NCBI GenBank assembly: GCA_016194795.1
Contig: JACQAX010000326.1
Coordinates: 1 to 18,300 of the forward strand
Reading direction: 5' to 3'
DNA length: 18,300 nt
Origin: Deltaproteobacteria bacterium
GTDB taxonomy: Bacteria > Bdellovibrionota > UBA1018 > UBA923
In this document: positions 7,293-14,885 of the stretch, piece after piece
How the letters are laid out: each line of letters begins with the position of its first letter
Numbering within the stretch: position 1 is the first letter of the stretch
Program-made: the position numbers and the translations under genes
The notes under the pieces: model-generated
Told to the model about the DNA's origin: nothing
Seen by the model: the letters and a program-made list of their open reading frames with translations, nothing else
The model's database searches: none

Positions 7293-7601
7293 ATGATTAA
7301 AGGTTTTATCGCCTACGACCTGGCTCTCGAGCTTCACCACAAAGCAGAAGCGCTAGAGCTCAAACACCACGTCAAAGACCAGCTCACCAGGGCCACGCTA
7401 AGCGTCGCGCTGAATCTAGCCGAAGGCTCCGGCAAACCAAGCCACCCTGAAAAAAGGCGTTTCTACGCCATCGCCTTCGGCTCCATCCGCGAAGTCCAAG
7501 CCATCTTCCAGCTCATGCGAATCCAAGACAAGAAGCTCATCGACAAGGCAGACCACGTAGCCGCCTGCCTCTATCGCCTAGTCTACAAACCAGCCGCGTA
7601 A
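7293..7601 (+). CDS. Four-helix-bundle protein, S23 / 23S rRNA intervening-sequence protein family, copy B
   Basis: The 102-aa paralogue of the divergent copy shares the family cores FIAYDLALEL (5-14), KHHVKDQL (24-31), LSVALNLAEGSGKP (36-49) and PEKRRFY (52-58). The DNA is also nearly alike over the middle of the two genes, which points to a duplication that is recent or kept similar by gene conversion. AGGAG lies about ten bases upstream of the ATG in the palindrome arm. The TAA stop (7599-7601) is the first unit of the right-hand repeat array. No promoter is recognisable between the hairpin and the start codon, so expression is probably low or comes from within the opposite gene. Function unknown; structural relatives are basic helical bundles that can bind nucleic acid. 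Confidence 0.88.
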   Translation: MIKGFIAYDLALELHHKAEALELKHHVKDQLTRATLSVALNLAEGSGKPSHPEKRRFYAIAFGSIREVQAIFQLMRIQDKKLIDKADHVAACLYRLVYKPAA

Positions 7602-7660
7602 CCGTCACCGGAACCGGTGCCGTAACAGGTACCGGTTCCCTCACCCGTTACCCGTTACCC
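7599..7660. repeat. Array of degenerate 6-7 bp repeats, right flank
   Basis: Units read TAACCG, TCACCG, GAACCG, GTGCCG, TAACAG, GTACCG, GTTCCC, TCACCCG, TTACCCG, TTACCCG. They are of the same type and on the same strand as the left array (both contain TCACCCGTTA). The array begins with the stop codon of the plus-strand gene and ends three bases before the stop of the minus-strand OPT gene, so it fills the whole gap. Confidence 0.75.
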
Positions 7661-7663
7661 GAG

Positions 7664-9526
7664 TCAAATCTTCCCAAAAGCCGAAAGCAAAGCCACAACA
7701 ATCCCCATCAACGACTCCCCGGCAATAAGCCCCGAAGCAATAGGAATGACGTAAGTCTCCGCCGACTCGCGATTCTTCTTCTCCCACATCAAAGCGATGA
7801 ACGAGCCGATGAACATCGAAAGCGAGTTGAAGAATGGGATGACCATCGAGAGCCCAAGCCCCATCGCCGACGGGATGAACTTCTCGAACTTCGGAAACGC
7901 CATCTCGAGCAGCGGGAGCACGACGCCGATCAGGCCGCCGATCAGGAGCGAGGCCTGGGCGGTGGGGTGCAGCGAATGGACGCCGTTGGCCAGGAGCTTC
8001 GCCACGGTGGCCCAGACCTGGGCGGCGGGCGCCGGCCACTTGTCAGTGCCGAGCGACTCGGCGGTGGGCACGAGCAGGTAGAAGGCGGGCACGACGACCA
8101 GCGTGCCGCTGAAGATGCCGAGAAACTGCGCGATGAACTGCTTGCGCGGGTTGGCTCCGAGCAGATAGCCGCTCTTGAGATCGGTCAACAAATCCGCCGA
8201 CGAGATGGCCGCCCCGGAGGTCACGCAGGCGGTCATGAGATTCGTCACGATGTTCGACGGCGCGACGGCGCCGAAGAAGAGCTGGGTGATCTTGCCCATG
8301 GCGCCGATCGGCGTGATGTCGCTCTCGCCCGTCGCGCGACAAGCCACGACTGAGAGGAAAAAAGTCATGAGCACGGCGACGACGCCCCACCAGATTTTGG
8401 CGCCGAAGCAGAGCTTGAGCATCACGACGCAGCCCAGGCCCGAGAGCACCGCGCCCGCGAGAAACCACGAGCCAGGCACCTCGATGCGCGCGAGCGGATC
8501 GTTCGGGTCGTTTTCGTCCCGGCCGCCGCTGAAGATGCTCGTCACGCCGCTGAAGGCGCGCGCGACGGTCTTCCATTGCATCGCGAAGTGCAGCAGGCCC
8601 GTCGTCACCATCATGCCGGCGCCGGCCCAGGTGCTCCACGCGACGATGGCGCGATAGCCCATCTTGGCCGGATCGCCGCTGATCGCGCCCAGACGCACCA
8701 TCCAGGGTGCGAGCACCGCGTAGTTGAGCGTCGCCCCGAGCAGCATCGACCAGCAGACCTTGAAGCCGATGATCGCGCCGGCGGCGATCATGATCGTGCT
8801 CATCTCGAGCGAGATCGTCCACTTCATCAATGGAATACCTTCCATCGTGACCTTCGAGGCCCACGGAAAGAGCGGCACGTTGCTTGGGAAGTTGAGAAAC
8901 GCCGGCTTGCCGGCGTCGCGGCACCAGGTCACGACCGCGCCGACCACCCCGGAGTAGCCGAGCGCGCGCGCCTTGCGCACGGCGACCTTGCCGGTCGAGT
9001 GCAGGCTCTTGAGCGTTTCGGCGGCCGCGATGCCGGTGGGAAACTTCAGCTGCTCGATGTTGACCATCTGGCGCTTCATCGGAATCGCGAGAAACACGCC
9101 GAGCGCGGCCAGAAAGAACGTCCACCAGCTCAGCACGCCGAACGGGATGTGCTTACCCGTGATCATCAGATACGCCGCGATGGCCGAGACGATGGTGCTG
9201 CCGGTCGAGTAGCCGGCGGATGACGCGGTCGACTGCATGCAGTTGTTCTCGAGAATCGACATCTCGGTCGGGAACCACTTCGGAAACACCGCCATGAGCG
9301 TCTTGTAGATCGAGTAAGAAAGGATGCAGGCCGTGACGACGACGCCCAGGCCCCACCCGGTCTTGAGGCCGACGTAAAGGTTCGACAGCGCCATCACCGC
9401 GCCGAGGATCGAGCCCATGATGACCGCGCGCCAGGTGAGCTGCGGCATATTGTCGCCCTGGTAGACGTTCTTGTACCACTCGAGCTCTTTGGGATGGGCT
9501 GCGCTGGCTTTCGTCTTCTTGCTCAT
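7664..9526 (-). CDS. OPT-family oligopeptide transporter
   Basis: This 620-aa integral membrane protein has roughly 14-16 hydrophobic segments along its whole length. Family-typical stretches are SNLYVGLKTGWGLG near residue 50, ENNCMQSTASSAGYSTGS (about 93-110), a conserved Lys/Pro loop NIEQLKFPTGIAAAE (about 156-170), NIVTNLMTACVTSG in the second half, and IASGLIAGESLMGI near the C-terminus. OPT proteins are proton-coupled secondary importers of oligopeptides or metal-chelate compounds; the substrate here cannot be read from sequence. The ATG at 9526 has AAGGAG ten bases upstream. It follows a small secreted-protein gene by 27 bp in the same direction, so the two probably form an operon. The repeat array starts 3 bp past its stop, leaving no room for a private terminator. 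Confidence 0.93.
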   Translation of the reverse strand: MSKKTKASAAHPKELEWYKNVYQGDNMPQLTWRAVIMGSILGAVMALSNLYVGLKTGWGLGVVVTACILSYSIYKTLMAVFPKWFPTEMSILENNCMQSTASSAGYSTGSTIVSAIAAYLMITGKHIPFGVLSWWTFFLAALGVFLAIPMKRQMVNIEQLKFPTGIAAAETLKSLHSTGKVAVRKARALGYSGVVGAVVTWCRDAGKPAFLNFPSNVPLFPWASKVTMEGIPLMKWTISLEMSTIMIAAGAIIGFKVCWSMLLGATLNYAVLAPWMVRLGAISGDPAKMGYRAIVAWSTWAGAGMMVTTGLLHFAMQWKTVARAFSGVTSIFSGGRDENDPNDPLARIEVPGSWFLAGAVLSGLGCVVMLKLCFGAKIWWGVVAVLMTFFLSVVACRATGESDITPIGAMGKITQLFFGAVAPSNIVTNLMTACVTSGAAISSADLLTDLKSGYLLGANPRKQFIAQFLGIFSGTLVVVPAFYLLVPTAESLGTDKWPAPAAQVWATVAKLLANGVHSLHPTAQASLLIGGLIGVVLPLLEMAFPKFEKFIPSAMGLGLSMVIPFFNSLSMFIGSFIALMWEKKNRESAETYVIPIASGLIAGESLMGIVVALLSAFGKI

Positions 9527-9553
9527 GGTGCGTGGTCTCCTTGAAAAAAGCGC

Positions 9554-10042
9554 TTACGGGAATGGGATGGGTGCCGGGAGCCCTTCGAAAAACTTTTTCA
9601 GCTCGGCCAGCGGCACCTTGTTGGGGCCGACGCTCGCGACGCCTTTGTCGACTTCAAAGACGTTCGGGCACGCGTCGTTGCCGTTGCCGTCGACCTTTCC
9701 GAAGATCCGGCCGGTAAAACCGCCGGCCAAAAGAAAGACGAACTCGCGCTTGGGCGAGAAGCGCAGCCCCGTGCAGGCCGTCCCGTGGCAGACCTGGGGG
9801 ATGAGGCCGATGTCCTTGAGGTGCTCGTCGCCTCGCAGCACGGTCCGGATCCGAACGCGCTGCGAGCCCTTGTCGTCCACCTCGCCCGGTTCGCCGACGA
9901 TCGCGAGATCGGCGGCGCGAAACGCGGCCGCCACGTCGTAGCGCGCTCCGCCGAAAATCGAATGGTCCTTGGCCGTGCTGAAGTTGCAGGTCGGCGCCAT
10001 CCCGCTGGCGAAGACGACGGTCGAGAGAAGGAAAGTGAGCAT
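9554..10042 (-). CDS. Small exported Cys-containing protein, possibly TIMP/NTR-like fold
   Basis: The frame extends further upstream, but I take the ATG at 10042 (162 aa) because it gives a compact signal peptide (MLTFLLSTVVFASGMA) and the upstream extension is not signal-like; the ribosome binding site is weak. The mature part carries Cys in APTCNF, QVCHGTACTG and NDACPN, and alternating strands (DLAIVGEPGEV, RVRIRTVLRG, EFVFLLAGG). Bacterial proteins with the TIMP/NTR-like barrel often show an AD-x-hydrophobic-G-x-V opening, a VLRG or VWKG strand and paired Cys, so that fold is possible. This is a guess from pattern, not a firm family call. It precedes the OPT gene by 27 bp and is likely co-transcribed. 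Function unknown. Confidence 0.7.
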   Translation of the reverse strand: MLTFLLSTVVFASGMAPTCNFSTAKDHSIFGGARYDVAAAFRAADLAIVGEPGEVDDKGSQRVRIRTVLRGDEHLKDIGLIPQVCHGTACTGLRFSPKREFVFLLAGGFTGRIFGKVDGNGNDACPNVFEVDKGVASVGPNKVPLAELKKFFEGLPAPIPFP

Positions 10043-10112
10043 GGAAAAAAGGTCTAATGAAGGCACCGGCTCGTCAATGATAGTTTGACGAAACTTTGGT
10101 AGGAGTGGGGCC

Positions 10113-10625
10113 ATGAGAATCGTCATCGTCGGCACCAGCGGCTCGGGCAAGACGACGGCCGCGCGCGAGCTGTCGCGCAGGCTTGGCGTCGAGCACCACG
10201 AGCTCGACGCGCTTTACTGGCTGGGCGGCTGGCGCCCACGCGACCCGCAAGAGTTTCGCGCCCGGGTGGCCGAGCTCGCGGCGCGCCCCGCCTGGATCAT
10301 CGAGGGGCACGACGCGCGCGTGCGCGATCTCACGTGGAGCCGGGCCGACGCGATCGTTTGGCTCGACCTGCCGCTTCCCACGATCCTGGCGCGCGCGCTT
10401 CGGCGCACCGTCCGGCGCGTCCTGACGCGCGAGCCCCTGGGCGGTGGCAACGTCGAATCCCTCAGGCGGGCGTTTCTTTCGCGCCAATCGCCACTGCTCT
10501 GGGTGCTCAAAACGCACCGCGCGCGCCGGCGCGAATGGGAGTCGCTCTTCGCGACACCCGCGCGGGCGGGCCTTCGCCTCCAGCGCGTCCGTAAAATCGA
10601 CGACATCTCGCTGGGCTCCTCATGA
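10113..10625 (+). CDS. P-loop NTPase, adenylate-kinase-like / topology-modulation (FlaR) family
   Basis: The 170-aa soluble protein opens with a Walker A loop GTSGSGKTT (7-15), followed by the family-typical run in which the nucleotide-kinase core reads EHHELDALYWLGGWRP (27-42), and a Walker B-like strand DAIVWLDLP (79-87). An Arg-rich lid region follows (RALRRTVRRVLTRE). These are marks of the small adenylate-kinase-related proteins often annotated as DNA topology modulation protein FlaR; their true substrate is not established. GGAG seven bases before the ATG is a good ribosome binding site. It is divergent from the small exported-protein gene, with 70 bp between the starts, and is followed by the cyclase gene after 43 bp. 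Confidence 0.88.
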   Translation: MRIVIVGTSGSGKTTAARELSRRLGVEHHELDALYWLGGWRPRDPQEFRARVAELAARPAWIIEGHDARVRDLTWSRADAIVWLDLPLPTILARALRRTVRRVLTREPLGGGNVESLRRAFLSRQSPLLWVLKTHRARRREWESLFATPARAGLRLQRVRKIDDISLGSS

Positions 10626-10654
10626 AATGAGCGGCGCCTTTGCCGGCGCTCCAT

Positions 10655-10660
10655 TATACT
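10655..10660 (+). promoter_or_regulatory. -10-like element directly before the cyclase start codon
   Basis: TATACT ends 8 bp before the GTG at 10669, so a transcript from it would begin at or within about 3 nt of the start codon. No ribosome binding site is visible in front of this GTG, which fits a leaderless message. No convincing -35 element lies at the right distance, so support is limited. Confidence 0.3.
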
Positions 10661-10668
10661 GAGCTAGC

Positions 10669-13023
10669 GTGCGCTATCACCTCGTCGCGTTACTCATCAC
10701 GGGCTTCTTTGTCGCGATCTCGTATGTCCACGAGGTCAATCCCGGCTGGAGCCCGCTCGTCGCCTCGCTCGCCGACAAGAGCCTCGACACGAAGTTTCTG
10801 CTCCGCGGCCCGCTTCCGCGCAAGGCCCACGTCGTCATCGTCGCCGCCGACGAGAAATCCTTCCAGCGGTTCGGCGCGATGCCGTGGGACCGCGGCGACG
10901 TGGTCGCGCCGTTCATCGAGGCGCTCTGCCGCCTCCCGATCCGGACGCTCTCGCTCGACGCCGTCTGGACCGATCGCGAGAAGCTTCTGACCGAGCGCCT
11001 CCAGCGCGTCGTCAAAGGGATGCTCGGCCGCCGGGCCGGCGAGCTCGATGCGCGACTGGCTGAAAACAGCGGGGACGCGCTGCTGCGCAAGGCCTTCGAG
11101 ACGTGCGGAAGCCGGCTGGTGCTCGGCTACGCGCTCCAGCTCGAAGAGGAAGGCGTGCCGCGCGCGATGTTCGAGGAGCGGCTGGCGATCCTCACCAAAC
11201 CCGACGCGGGCAACGTGCTCCAGGCCGAAACTCCCCCGGGGGCGCGGTTCGCGCGGCGTCGCGGCGACCCAAAGGCCGACATCCCGTTCCACTGGCTCGG
11301 CAGATCCGGGGTGCTCGCCACGCCAGAGTCGACGCCGGAGGATTCGGCGCAAGGGTTCCTGAACGCCGAGCCGGACAACGACGGCCACTTTCATCACGCG
11401 CAGCTTCTTTTTCGCGTGGGCGCCCCCGCCGGGGGCACCGGCGAGCGCTTCGTCTCGAGCCTGGCGCTGCGGACGGCCCAGAAGCTGCTCGACGCCGCCG
11501 ATTCGCCGCCCCGTCTCTCGGTCGGAGCGAACCTTCGGCTCGACCTCGCCACGCCGACGGGCCGGCGTGCCGTGCCCGTCGACCCGTTCGGCAGCGCGCT
11601 CATCAACTATCGCGGCCCCAGCTACACCTATCCGAATGTGAGCATGGCCGACGTGCTCGACCCCGCCGAGACGATCGACTACGACCTGGTCGACGCAACC
11701 GGGCGCGTCGTCCTGCGCAAAATCTCGAAGGCTTCGCTCTTCAAGGACGCGATCGTCTATTTCGGGTTCACGGCGCAGGCCGGGCACGACATTCTCGCGC
11801 GCCCGTTCGCGCCGGCGGGCAGCGGCGTCGAGATCCAGGCCAACATGCTCGACAACCTGTTAAACGACGACTTCCTCGTCCTGCCGACGCGCGGCCAGTT
11901 TCTCGCCGCCCTGCTCGCGGCGCTCGTGGTCGGCGCGCTCTTCGGCTGGCTCATCGTGCGGCTCTCGGCGCTTTGGGGCGCGCTTTGCGCGGTGCTGGCC
12001 ATCGGCGGCACGCTCTACGCCGACCAGGTCTGGCTGTTCAACCAGCGGCATCTTCTGTTTTTCGGCCCGCTCCACGCGGCCCAGCTCGCGGCGATCTATC
12101 TGGTGATCACCGCGCTGCGCTTCCGGCACGAGGAGCGCGAGAAGCGCGGCATCCGCGCGGCCTTCGACAAGTACGTCTCGCCGGCGGTCATCGATACGAT
12201 GCTCAAAGACCCCAGCCGCCTGCGCCTGGGTGGCGAAAAGAAAACGCTCTCCGTGCTTTTCAGCGACATTCGCGGCTTCACCAGCCTGTCCGAACGGCTC
12301 GAGGTCACCCAGCTCACGCACCTCCTCAACGAATATCTCGGGGCGATGACCGACATTCTCCAGGACAACAAAGGCACGCTCGACAAATACATCGGTGACG
12401 CCGTCATGGGTTTCTGGGGTGCCCCGCTCGACCTGCCCGACCATGCCATGCTCGCGGTGAAAACCGCGACCGAGATGGCCGACCGCCTCGAGTCGCTGAA
12501 CGCCGGCTTTCGCCAGCGCTACGGCGTCGAGCTCGAGATCGGCGTCGGCGTCAACTCCGGCACGGCGTCCGTCGGAAACTTCGGCTCGAACCGGGTTTTC
12601 GAGTACACCGTCATCGGCGACAACGTGAACCTCGCCTCGCGCCTCGAAGGCGTGAACAAGCGATACGGTACGCGCATCCTCGTCAGCCAGGCGACGCACG
12701 AGCTGCTCGTCCCCGGCGCGTTTCTGTCGCGCGAGATCGACCGCGTGAAGGTGAAGGGGCGCCAGCAGGCCGTGGCCATCTACGAGGTGCTCTCGGACAC
12801 GCCGGCCAACGCGCCGCTAAAAGCCGCCATCGGCGCCTACAACGAGGCGCTCACGCGCTACTACGCGCGAGACTGGGCGGCGGCCGCCGCCCGCTTCGAG
12901 GACGTGCTGCGCTCGCGCCCGAGCGACATCCCCACGACCGAGATGCTCGAGCGCTGCCACGTGTTCGCGAAGCGGCCGCCTCCAGACGACTGGGACGGTT
13001 CGTTCGAAATGGACTCGAAGTAA
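10669..13023 (+). CDS. CHASE2-domain class III adenylate cyclase
   Basis: It converts ATP to cyclic AMP in response to an extracytoplasmic signal. The 784-aa protein has an N-terminal helix (about 5-20), a periplasmic CHASE2 domain (about 35-400, with VVIVAADEKSFQRFGAMPWDRG and later VYFGFTAQAGHD), three membrane helices (about 409-430, 433-449, 459-480) and a cyclase domain (about 520-705). Metal-binding aspartates are D533 (FSDIRGFTS) and D577 (YIGDAVMGFWG). Adenine-specifying positions are K573 and T647, the Lys/Thr pair of class IIIb enzymes. Transition-state residues N654 and R658 lie in DNVNLASRLE. All catalytic positions are present, so it should be active. The C-terminus (about 717-765) looks like a single TPR-type helical hairpin. 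The GTG start is supported by the N-terminal helix. It converges on the minus-strand operon with a 9-bp gap. Confidence 0.94.
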   Translation: MRYHLVALLITGFFVAISYVHEVNPGWSPLVASLADKSLDTKFLLRGPLPRKAHVVIVAADEKSFQRFGAMPWDRGDVVAPFIEALCRLPIRTLSLDAVWTDREKLLTERLQRVVKGMLGRRAGELDARLAENSGDALLRKAFETCGSRLVLGYALQLEEEGVPRAMFEERLAILTKPDAGNVLQAETPPGARFARRRGDPKADIPFHWLGRSGVLATPESTPEDSAQGFLNAEPDNDGHFHHAQLLFRVGAPAGGTGERFVSSLALRTAQKLLDAADSPPRLSVGANLRLDLATPTGRRAVPVDPFGSALINYRGPSYTYPNVSMADVLDPAETIDYDLVDATGRVVLRKISKASLFKDAIVYFGFTAQAGHDILARPFAPAGSGVEIQANMLDNLLNDDFLVLPTRGQFLAALLAALVVGALFGWLIVRLSALWGALCAVLAIGGTLYADQVWLFNQRHLLFFGPLHAAQLAAIYLVITALRFRHEEREKRGIRAAFDKYVSPAVIDTMLKDPSRLRLGGEKKTLSVLFSDIRGFTSLSERLEVTQLTHLLNEYLGAMTDILQDNKGTLDKYIGDAVMGFWGAPLDLPDHAMLAVKTATEMADRLESLNAGFRQRYGVELEIGVGVNSGTASVGNFGSNRVFEYTVIGDNVNLASRLEGVNKRYGTRILVSQATHELLVPGAFLSREIDRVKVKGRQQAVAIYEVLSDTPANAPLKAAIGAYNEALTRYYARDWAAAAARFEDVLRSRPSDIPTTEMLERCHVFAKRPPPDDWDGSFEMDSK

Positions 13024-13032
13024 AAAAACCCT

Positions 13033-14319
13033 TTAATGGGCGGCGTGACCTGCGGCGGCTGCCGCACCCGCTATGGCCGCCGCGCTGGCCGCCGAGCGCC
13101 CGGTCCCGGTGAGCTGCGAGCTCGTCGACCGGGTGGAAGTGTTCGGATTGCTCGCCGTGATCGCAGTCGCGCCCGCGGACGTGAGCGCGCGGCTCGCCGC
13201 CGCCGGCGCGCGCTGCTGCAGCTGCTGCAACTGCTGCTGCTGCTGTCCCAGCTGCTGCGTCTGAGGTGTGTTCGCGCTCAGCGCGGAATTGACGATCGCT
13301 TTATTGCCGTTGGAGCTTCCATTGATGACGGCGGCGCTGACAGGCGCATCCGTGTCCAGGCGCACGCCTGCGGTCGTTCCGTGCTTGCGGTGGTCGTCAG
13401 GGCCTTCGCTGGTGACGCCGCCGCTCTTGTCCGCGACGTCAGTGGCCGGGCTTTTTCCGCCCGAGTCTCCACCGTCGACGGGGTTGGCACCCGTACCGCC
13501 GCCTGTTGTAATCGGACTGTTCCCGACACCGATGGAGATTTCGCCCCCGAGGTCGCTCCCACCGCCAGTGAGGCCACCACCGCCACTAGTGCCGCCGCCA
13601 CCACCAGTGAGGCCGCTACCCGCGCCGGTGCCGGTGCCGGTGCCGCTGCCAGTGCCGCCGTCGGCAACGCTCCCGCCGCCGCTACTGCCGGCGCCGCTAC
13701 CGCCACGTATATTTTCCCGTCCGTCCGCCTGCGTCCCCTCACCGGGACGCCGGTCGCGGCCGTCCACGATGCCTTCGCGCCCACGGCCCGCGCCGTTGCG
13801 ATCGCCCGCCGCGACGAGGCCGGTGGAGTTGTCCCCCGAGCTCGCGACGCTGCCGTTGCCGCGCGCCGAGCCGGCTTCTCCCGAAACCCAGCTCGAGCCA
13901 TCCCAGCTCTTGCCGGCAAGCTTCTGCACGCCACGCCAGCTCCGGTCGAAGGACCAGCTGTCGCCGGTCCAGTTGTAGCGATCGCCGCTCAGGGTGAACT
14001 TCGCGGCCCCCGGCCCCTTCTTACCCGTCTTGTCGTCGATCCACTGCGAGCCGCTCCACACTTTGGTGGCCGTATACTTCTCGCCGGTCCAGGCCTGCAC
14101 GTCGACCCACTTCTGGCCTTCCCAGACGAGCTTGAGATCGGACGTCGGAAACTTCACCGACCCCACGGGCAGCTTGTCGCTCTTGGCGTCGACCCACTGC
14201 GTTCCGGTCCACGCCTTCGAACCCGCCGTCGAAACCTCCGGCAGAGCCAGCGCCACGAAAAGCGCGAACAGCACGAGCGGCTTAAAATCAAGCATGGTCT
14301 CCCCCGATCCCACCTTCAT
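13033..14319 (-). CDS. Exported protein with 51-residue Trp-Gly tandem repeats and a Gly/Ser-rich, Gln-rich tail
   Basis: The start at 14319 has GAAGGAG four bases upstream; the in-frame ATG at 14295 is an alternative. The 428-aa protein has a signal peptide (about 1-32). Motifs of the form W-x-G-x-x-[WY] occur at W37, W66, W77, W88, W117 and W139, with a further WRG at W128. Spacing is 29, 11, 11, 29, 11, 11, which is a 51-residue tandem repeat (37-87, 88-138, then a partial third copy). A low-complexity region follows: Gly/Ser/Thr-rich about 150-290, a Gln-rich run at 353-369, and an Ala-rich end. I know no family that fits; surface attachment or polysaccharide binding through the tryptophans is a guess. 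It is last in the chemosensory operon, 65 bp after cheX. A long plus-strand frame over the same bases is a composition shadow. Confidence 0.75.
   Translation of the reverse strand: MKVGSGETMLDFKPLVLFALFVALALPEVSTAGSKAWTGTQWVDAKSDKLPVGSVKFPTSDLKLVWEGQKWVDVQAWTGEKYTATKVWSGSQWIDDKTGKKGPGAAKFTLSGDRYNWTGDSWSFDRSWRGVQKLAGKSWDGSSWVSGEAGSARGNGSVASSGDNSTGLVAAGDRNGAGRGREGIVDGRDRRPGEGTQADGRENIRGGSGAGSSGGGSVADGGTGSGTGTGTGAGSGLTGGGGGTSGGGGLTGGGSDLGGEISIGVGNSPITTGGGTGANPVDGGDSGGKSPATDVADKSGGVTSEGPDDHRKHGTTAGVRLDTDAPVSAAVINGSSNGNKAIVNSALSANTPQTQQLGQQQQQLQQLQQRAPAAASRALTSAGATAITASNPNTSTRSTSSQLTGTGRSAASAAAIAGAAAAAGHAAH
13206..13262 (-). repeat. In-frame CAG/CAA trinucleotide repeat
   Basis: The plus strand shows runs of CTG with TTG variants, which on the coding strand give Gln-rich QQLGQQQQQLQQLQQ. 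Copy-number change by slippage would alter tract length without shifting frame. Confidence 0.6.
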
Positions 14320-14336
14320 TTTACTCCTTCGGGCGA

Positions 14337-14376
14337 GAAAAATCCGCGCCGCCAAACCGCCAGCGACTCCGCGCGG
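14337..14376 (-). terminator. Possible intrinsic terminator or attenuator between cheX and the Trp-Gly repeat gene
   Basis: On the minus strand CCGCGC (14376-14371) pairs with GCGCGG (14349-14344) across a 21-nt loop and is followed by ATTTTTC. The 6-bp stem is short and the loop long, so partial termination is more likely than complete. It would uncouple the last gene from the chemosensory genes upstream. Confidence 0.4.
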
Positions 14377-14384
14377 TTGCGCCG

Positions 14385-14885
14385 TCACGGTTTCGGCGGC
14401 GTCGGCTGCGTCGGAAACGTGCAGATCTCGAGAAACACCTCTCCCAGATCGCTCGTGAACGGCAGCACGATCGTGGGCGCGTCGGCGATGTGCCGTTGCG
14501 TGATGCCTTCGCCGCGAATCACGGTCGGGATCGCCATATGCAGCGTGAATCCCTGCGTGTTGAGGATGCGCTTGGCGTGGCCGAAGATGATGTTGAGCAG
14601 CTCGGCGGCGCCGTCCTCGAGCTCCTGGTCGATGTCGGTGAACGTCTCGGTCAGCATGCGGCCCATCAGGCCGAGAAACACGCCTTTCGGGCAGCCGAGC
14701 GAGATCGTTCCGGTGAACGACGGGCTCGTGATGCCGAGAATCGCCGCGATGGCGACTTTCGGGCCGTTGCTCGCGTCCTTGTAAAACGGTTTCGCCGTCT
14801 TGAACTCGGTCGAGCACTGCACCTTGAGCGTGTTGATCACGCCATCCACGAACGGCTTGAAGAAGTTCACGTTTGCTTGCGTCAC
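14385..14885 (-). CDS. cheX: CheX-family CheY-P phosphatase
   Basis: The 166-aa protein fits the CheC/CheX/FliY phosphatase fold: the helix GAAELLNIIFGHAKRIL carries the signature E-x-x-N pair (E95 and N98) that dephosphorylates CheY, here as one motif as in CheX. Flanking strands TGTISLGCPKG (58-68) and TIVLPFTSDLGEVFLEI near the C-terminus are also typical. It starts with GTG whose bases overlap the stop of the HD-GYP gene (GTGA), with GGTGGAA just upstream, so translation is coupled. Its natural partner is the CheY two genes upstream. The Pro/Thr-rich tail (TFPTQPTPPKP) is extra to the fold. The start is fixed by the overlap and by conservation from the first residues. Confidence 0.9.
   Translation of the reverse strand: MTQANVNFFKPFVDGVINTLKVQCSTEFKTAKPFYKDASNGPKVAIAAILGITSPSFTGTISLGCPKGVFLGLMGRMLTETFTDIDQELEDGAAELLNIIFGHAKRILNTQGFTLHMAIPTVIRGEGITQRHIADAPTIVLPFTSDLGEVFLEICTFPTQPTPPKP

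Larger units (their letters stand above)
6831..7660. mobile_element. Possible mobile or selfish cassette: two four-helix-bundle genes between repeat arrays
   Basis: An 830-bp unit shows internal symmetry: repeat array, gene, 76-bp central palindrome, second gene in reverse, repeat array. The genes are close paralogues. The unit starts just after a terminator and ends 3 bp before the stop of the transporter gene. No transposase, integrase, terminal inverted repeat or target duplication is visible, so mobility is inferred from architecture only. It could instead be a local inverted duplication of a single gene with its leader. Confidence 0.35.

Noticed and set aside
6831..7660. CRISPR array or diversity-generating retroelement around the four-helix-bundle genes
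   Set aside because: Repeats are 6-7 bp without spacers, and there is no cas gene, reverse transcriptase or variable-repeat pair in the window.
10043..10112. Promoters TTGACG on both strands between the divergent genes
   Set aside because: TTGACG occurs on each strand, but no acceptable -10 element is found at 16-18 bp, so I do not annotate them.
13036..14784. Long plus-strand open frame (582 codons) opposite the Trp-Gly repeat gene and cheX
   Set aside because: It covers two minus-strand genes with clear protein features, is extremely Ala/Arg-rich, and has no ribosome binding site or domain; GC-rich DNA produces such shadows.
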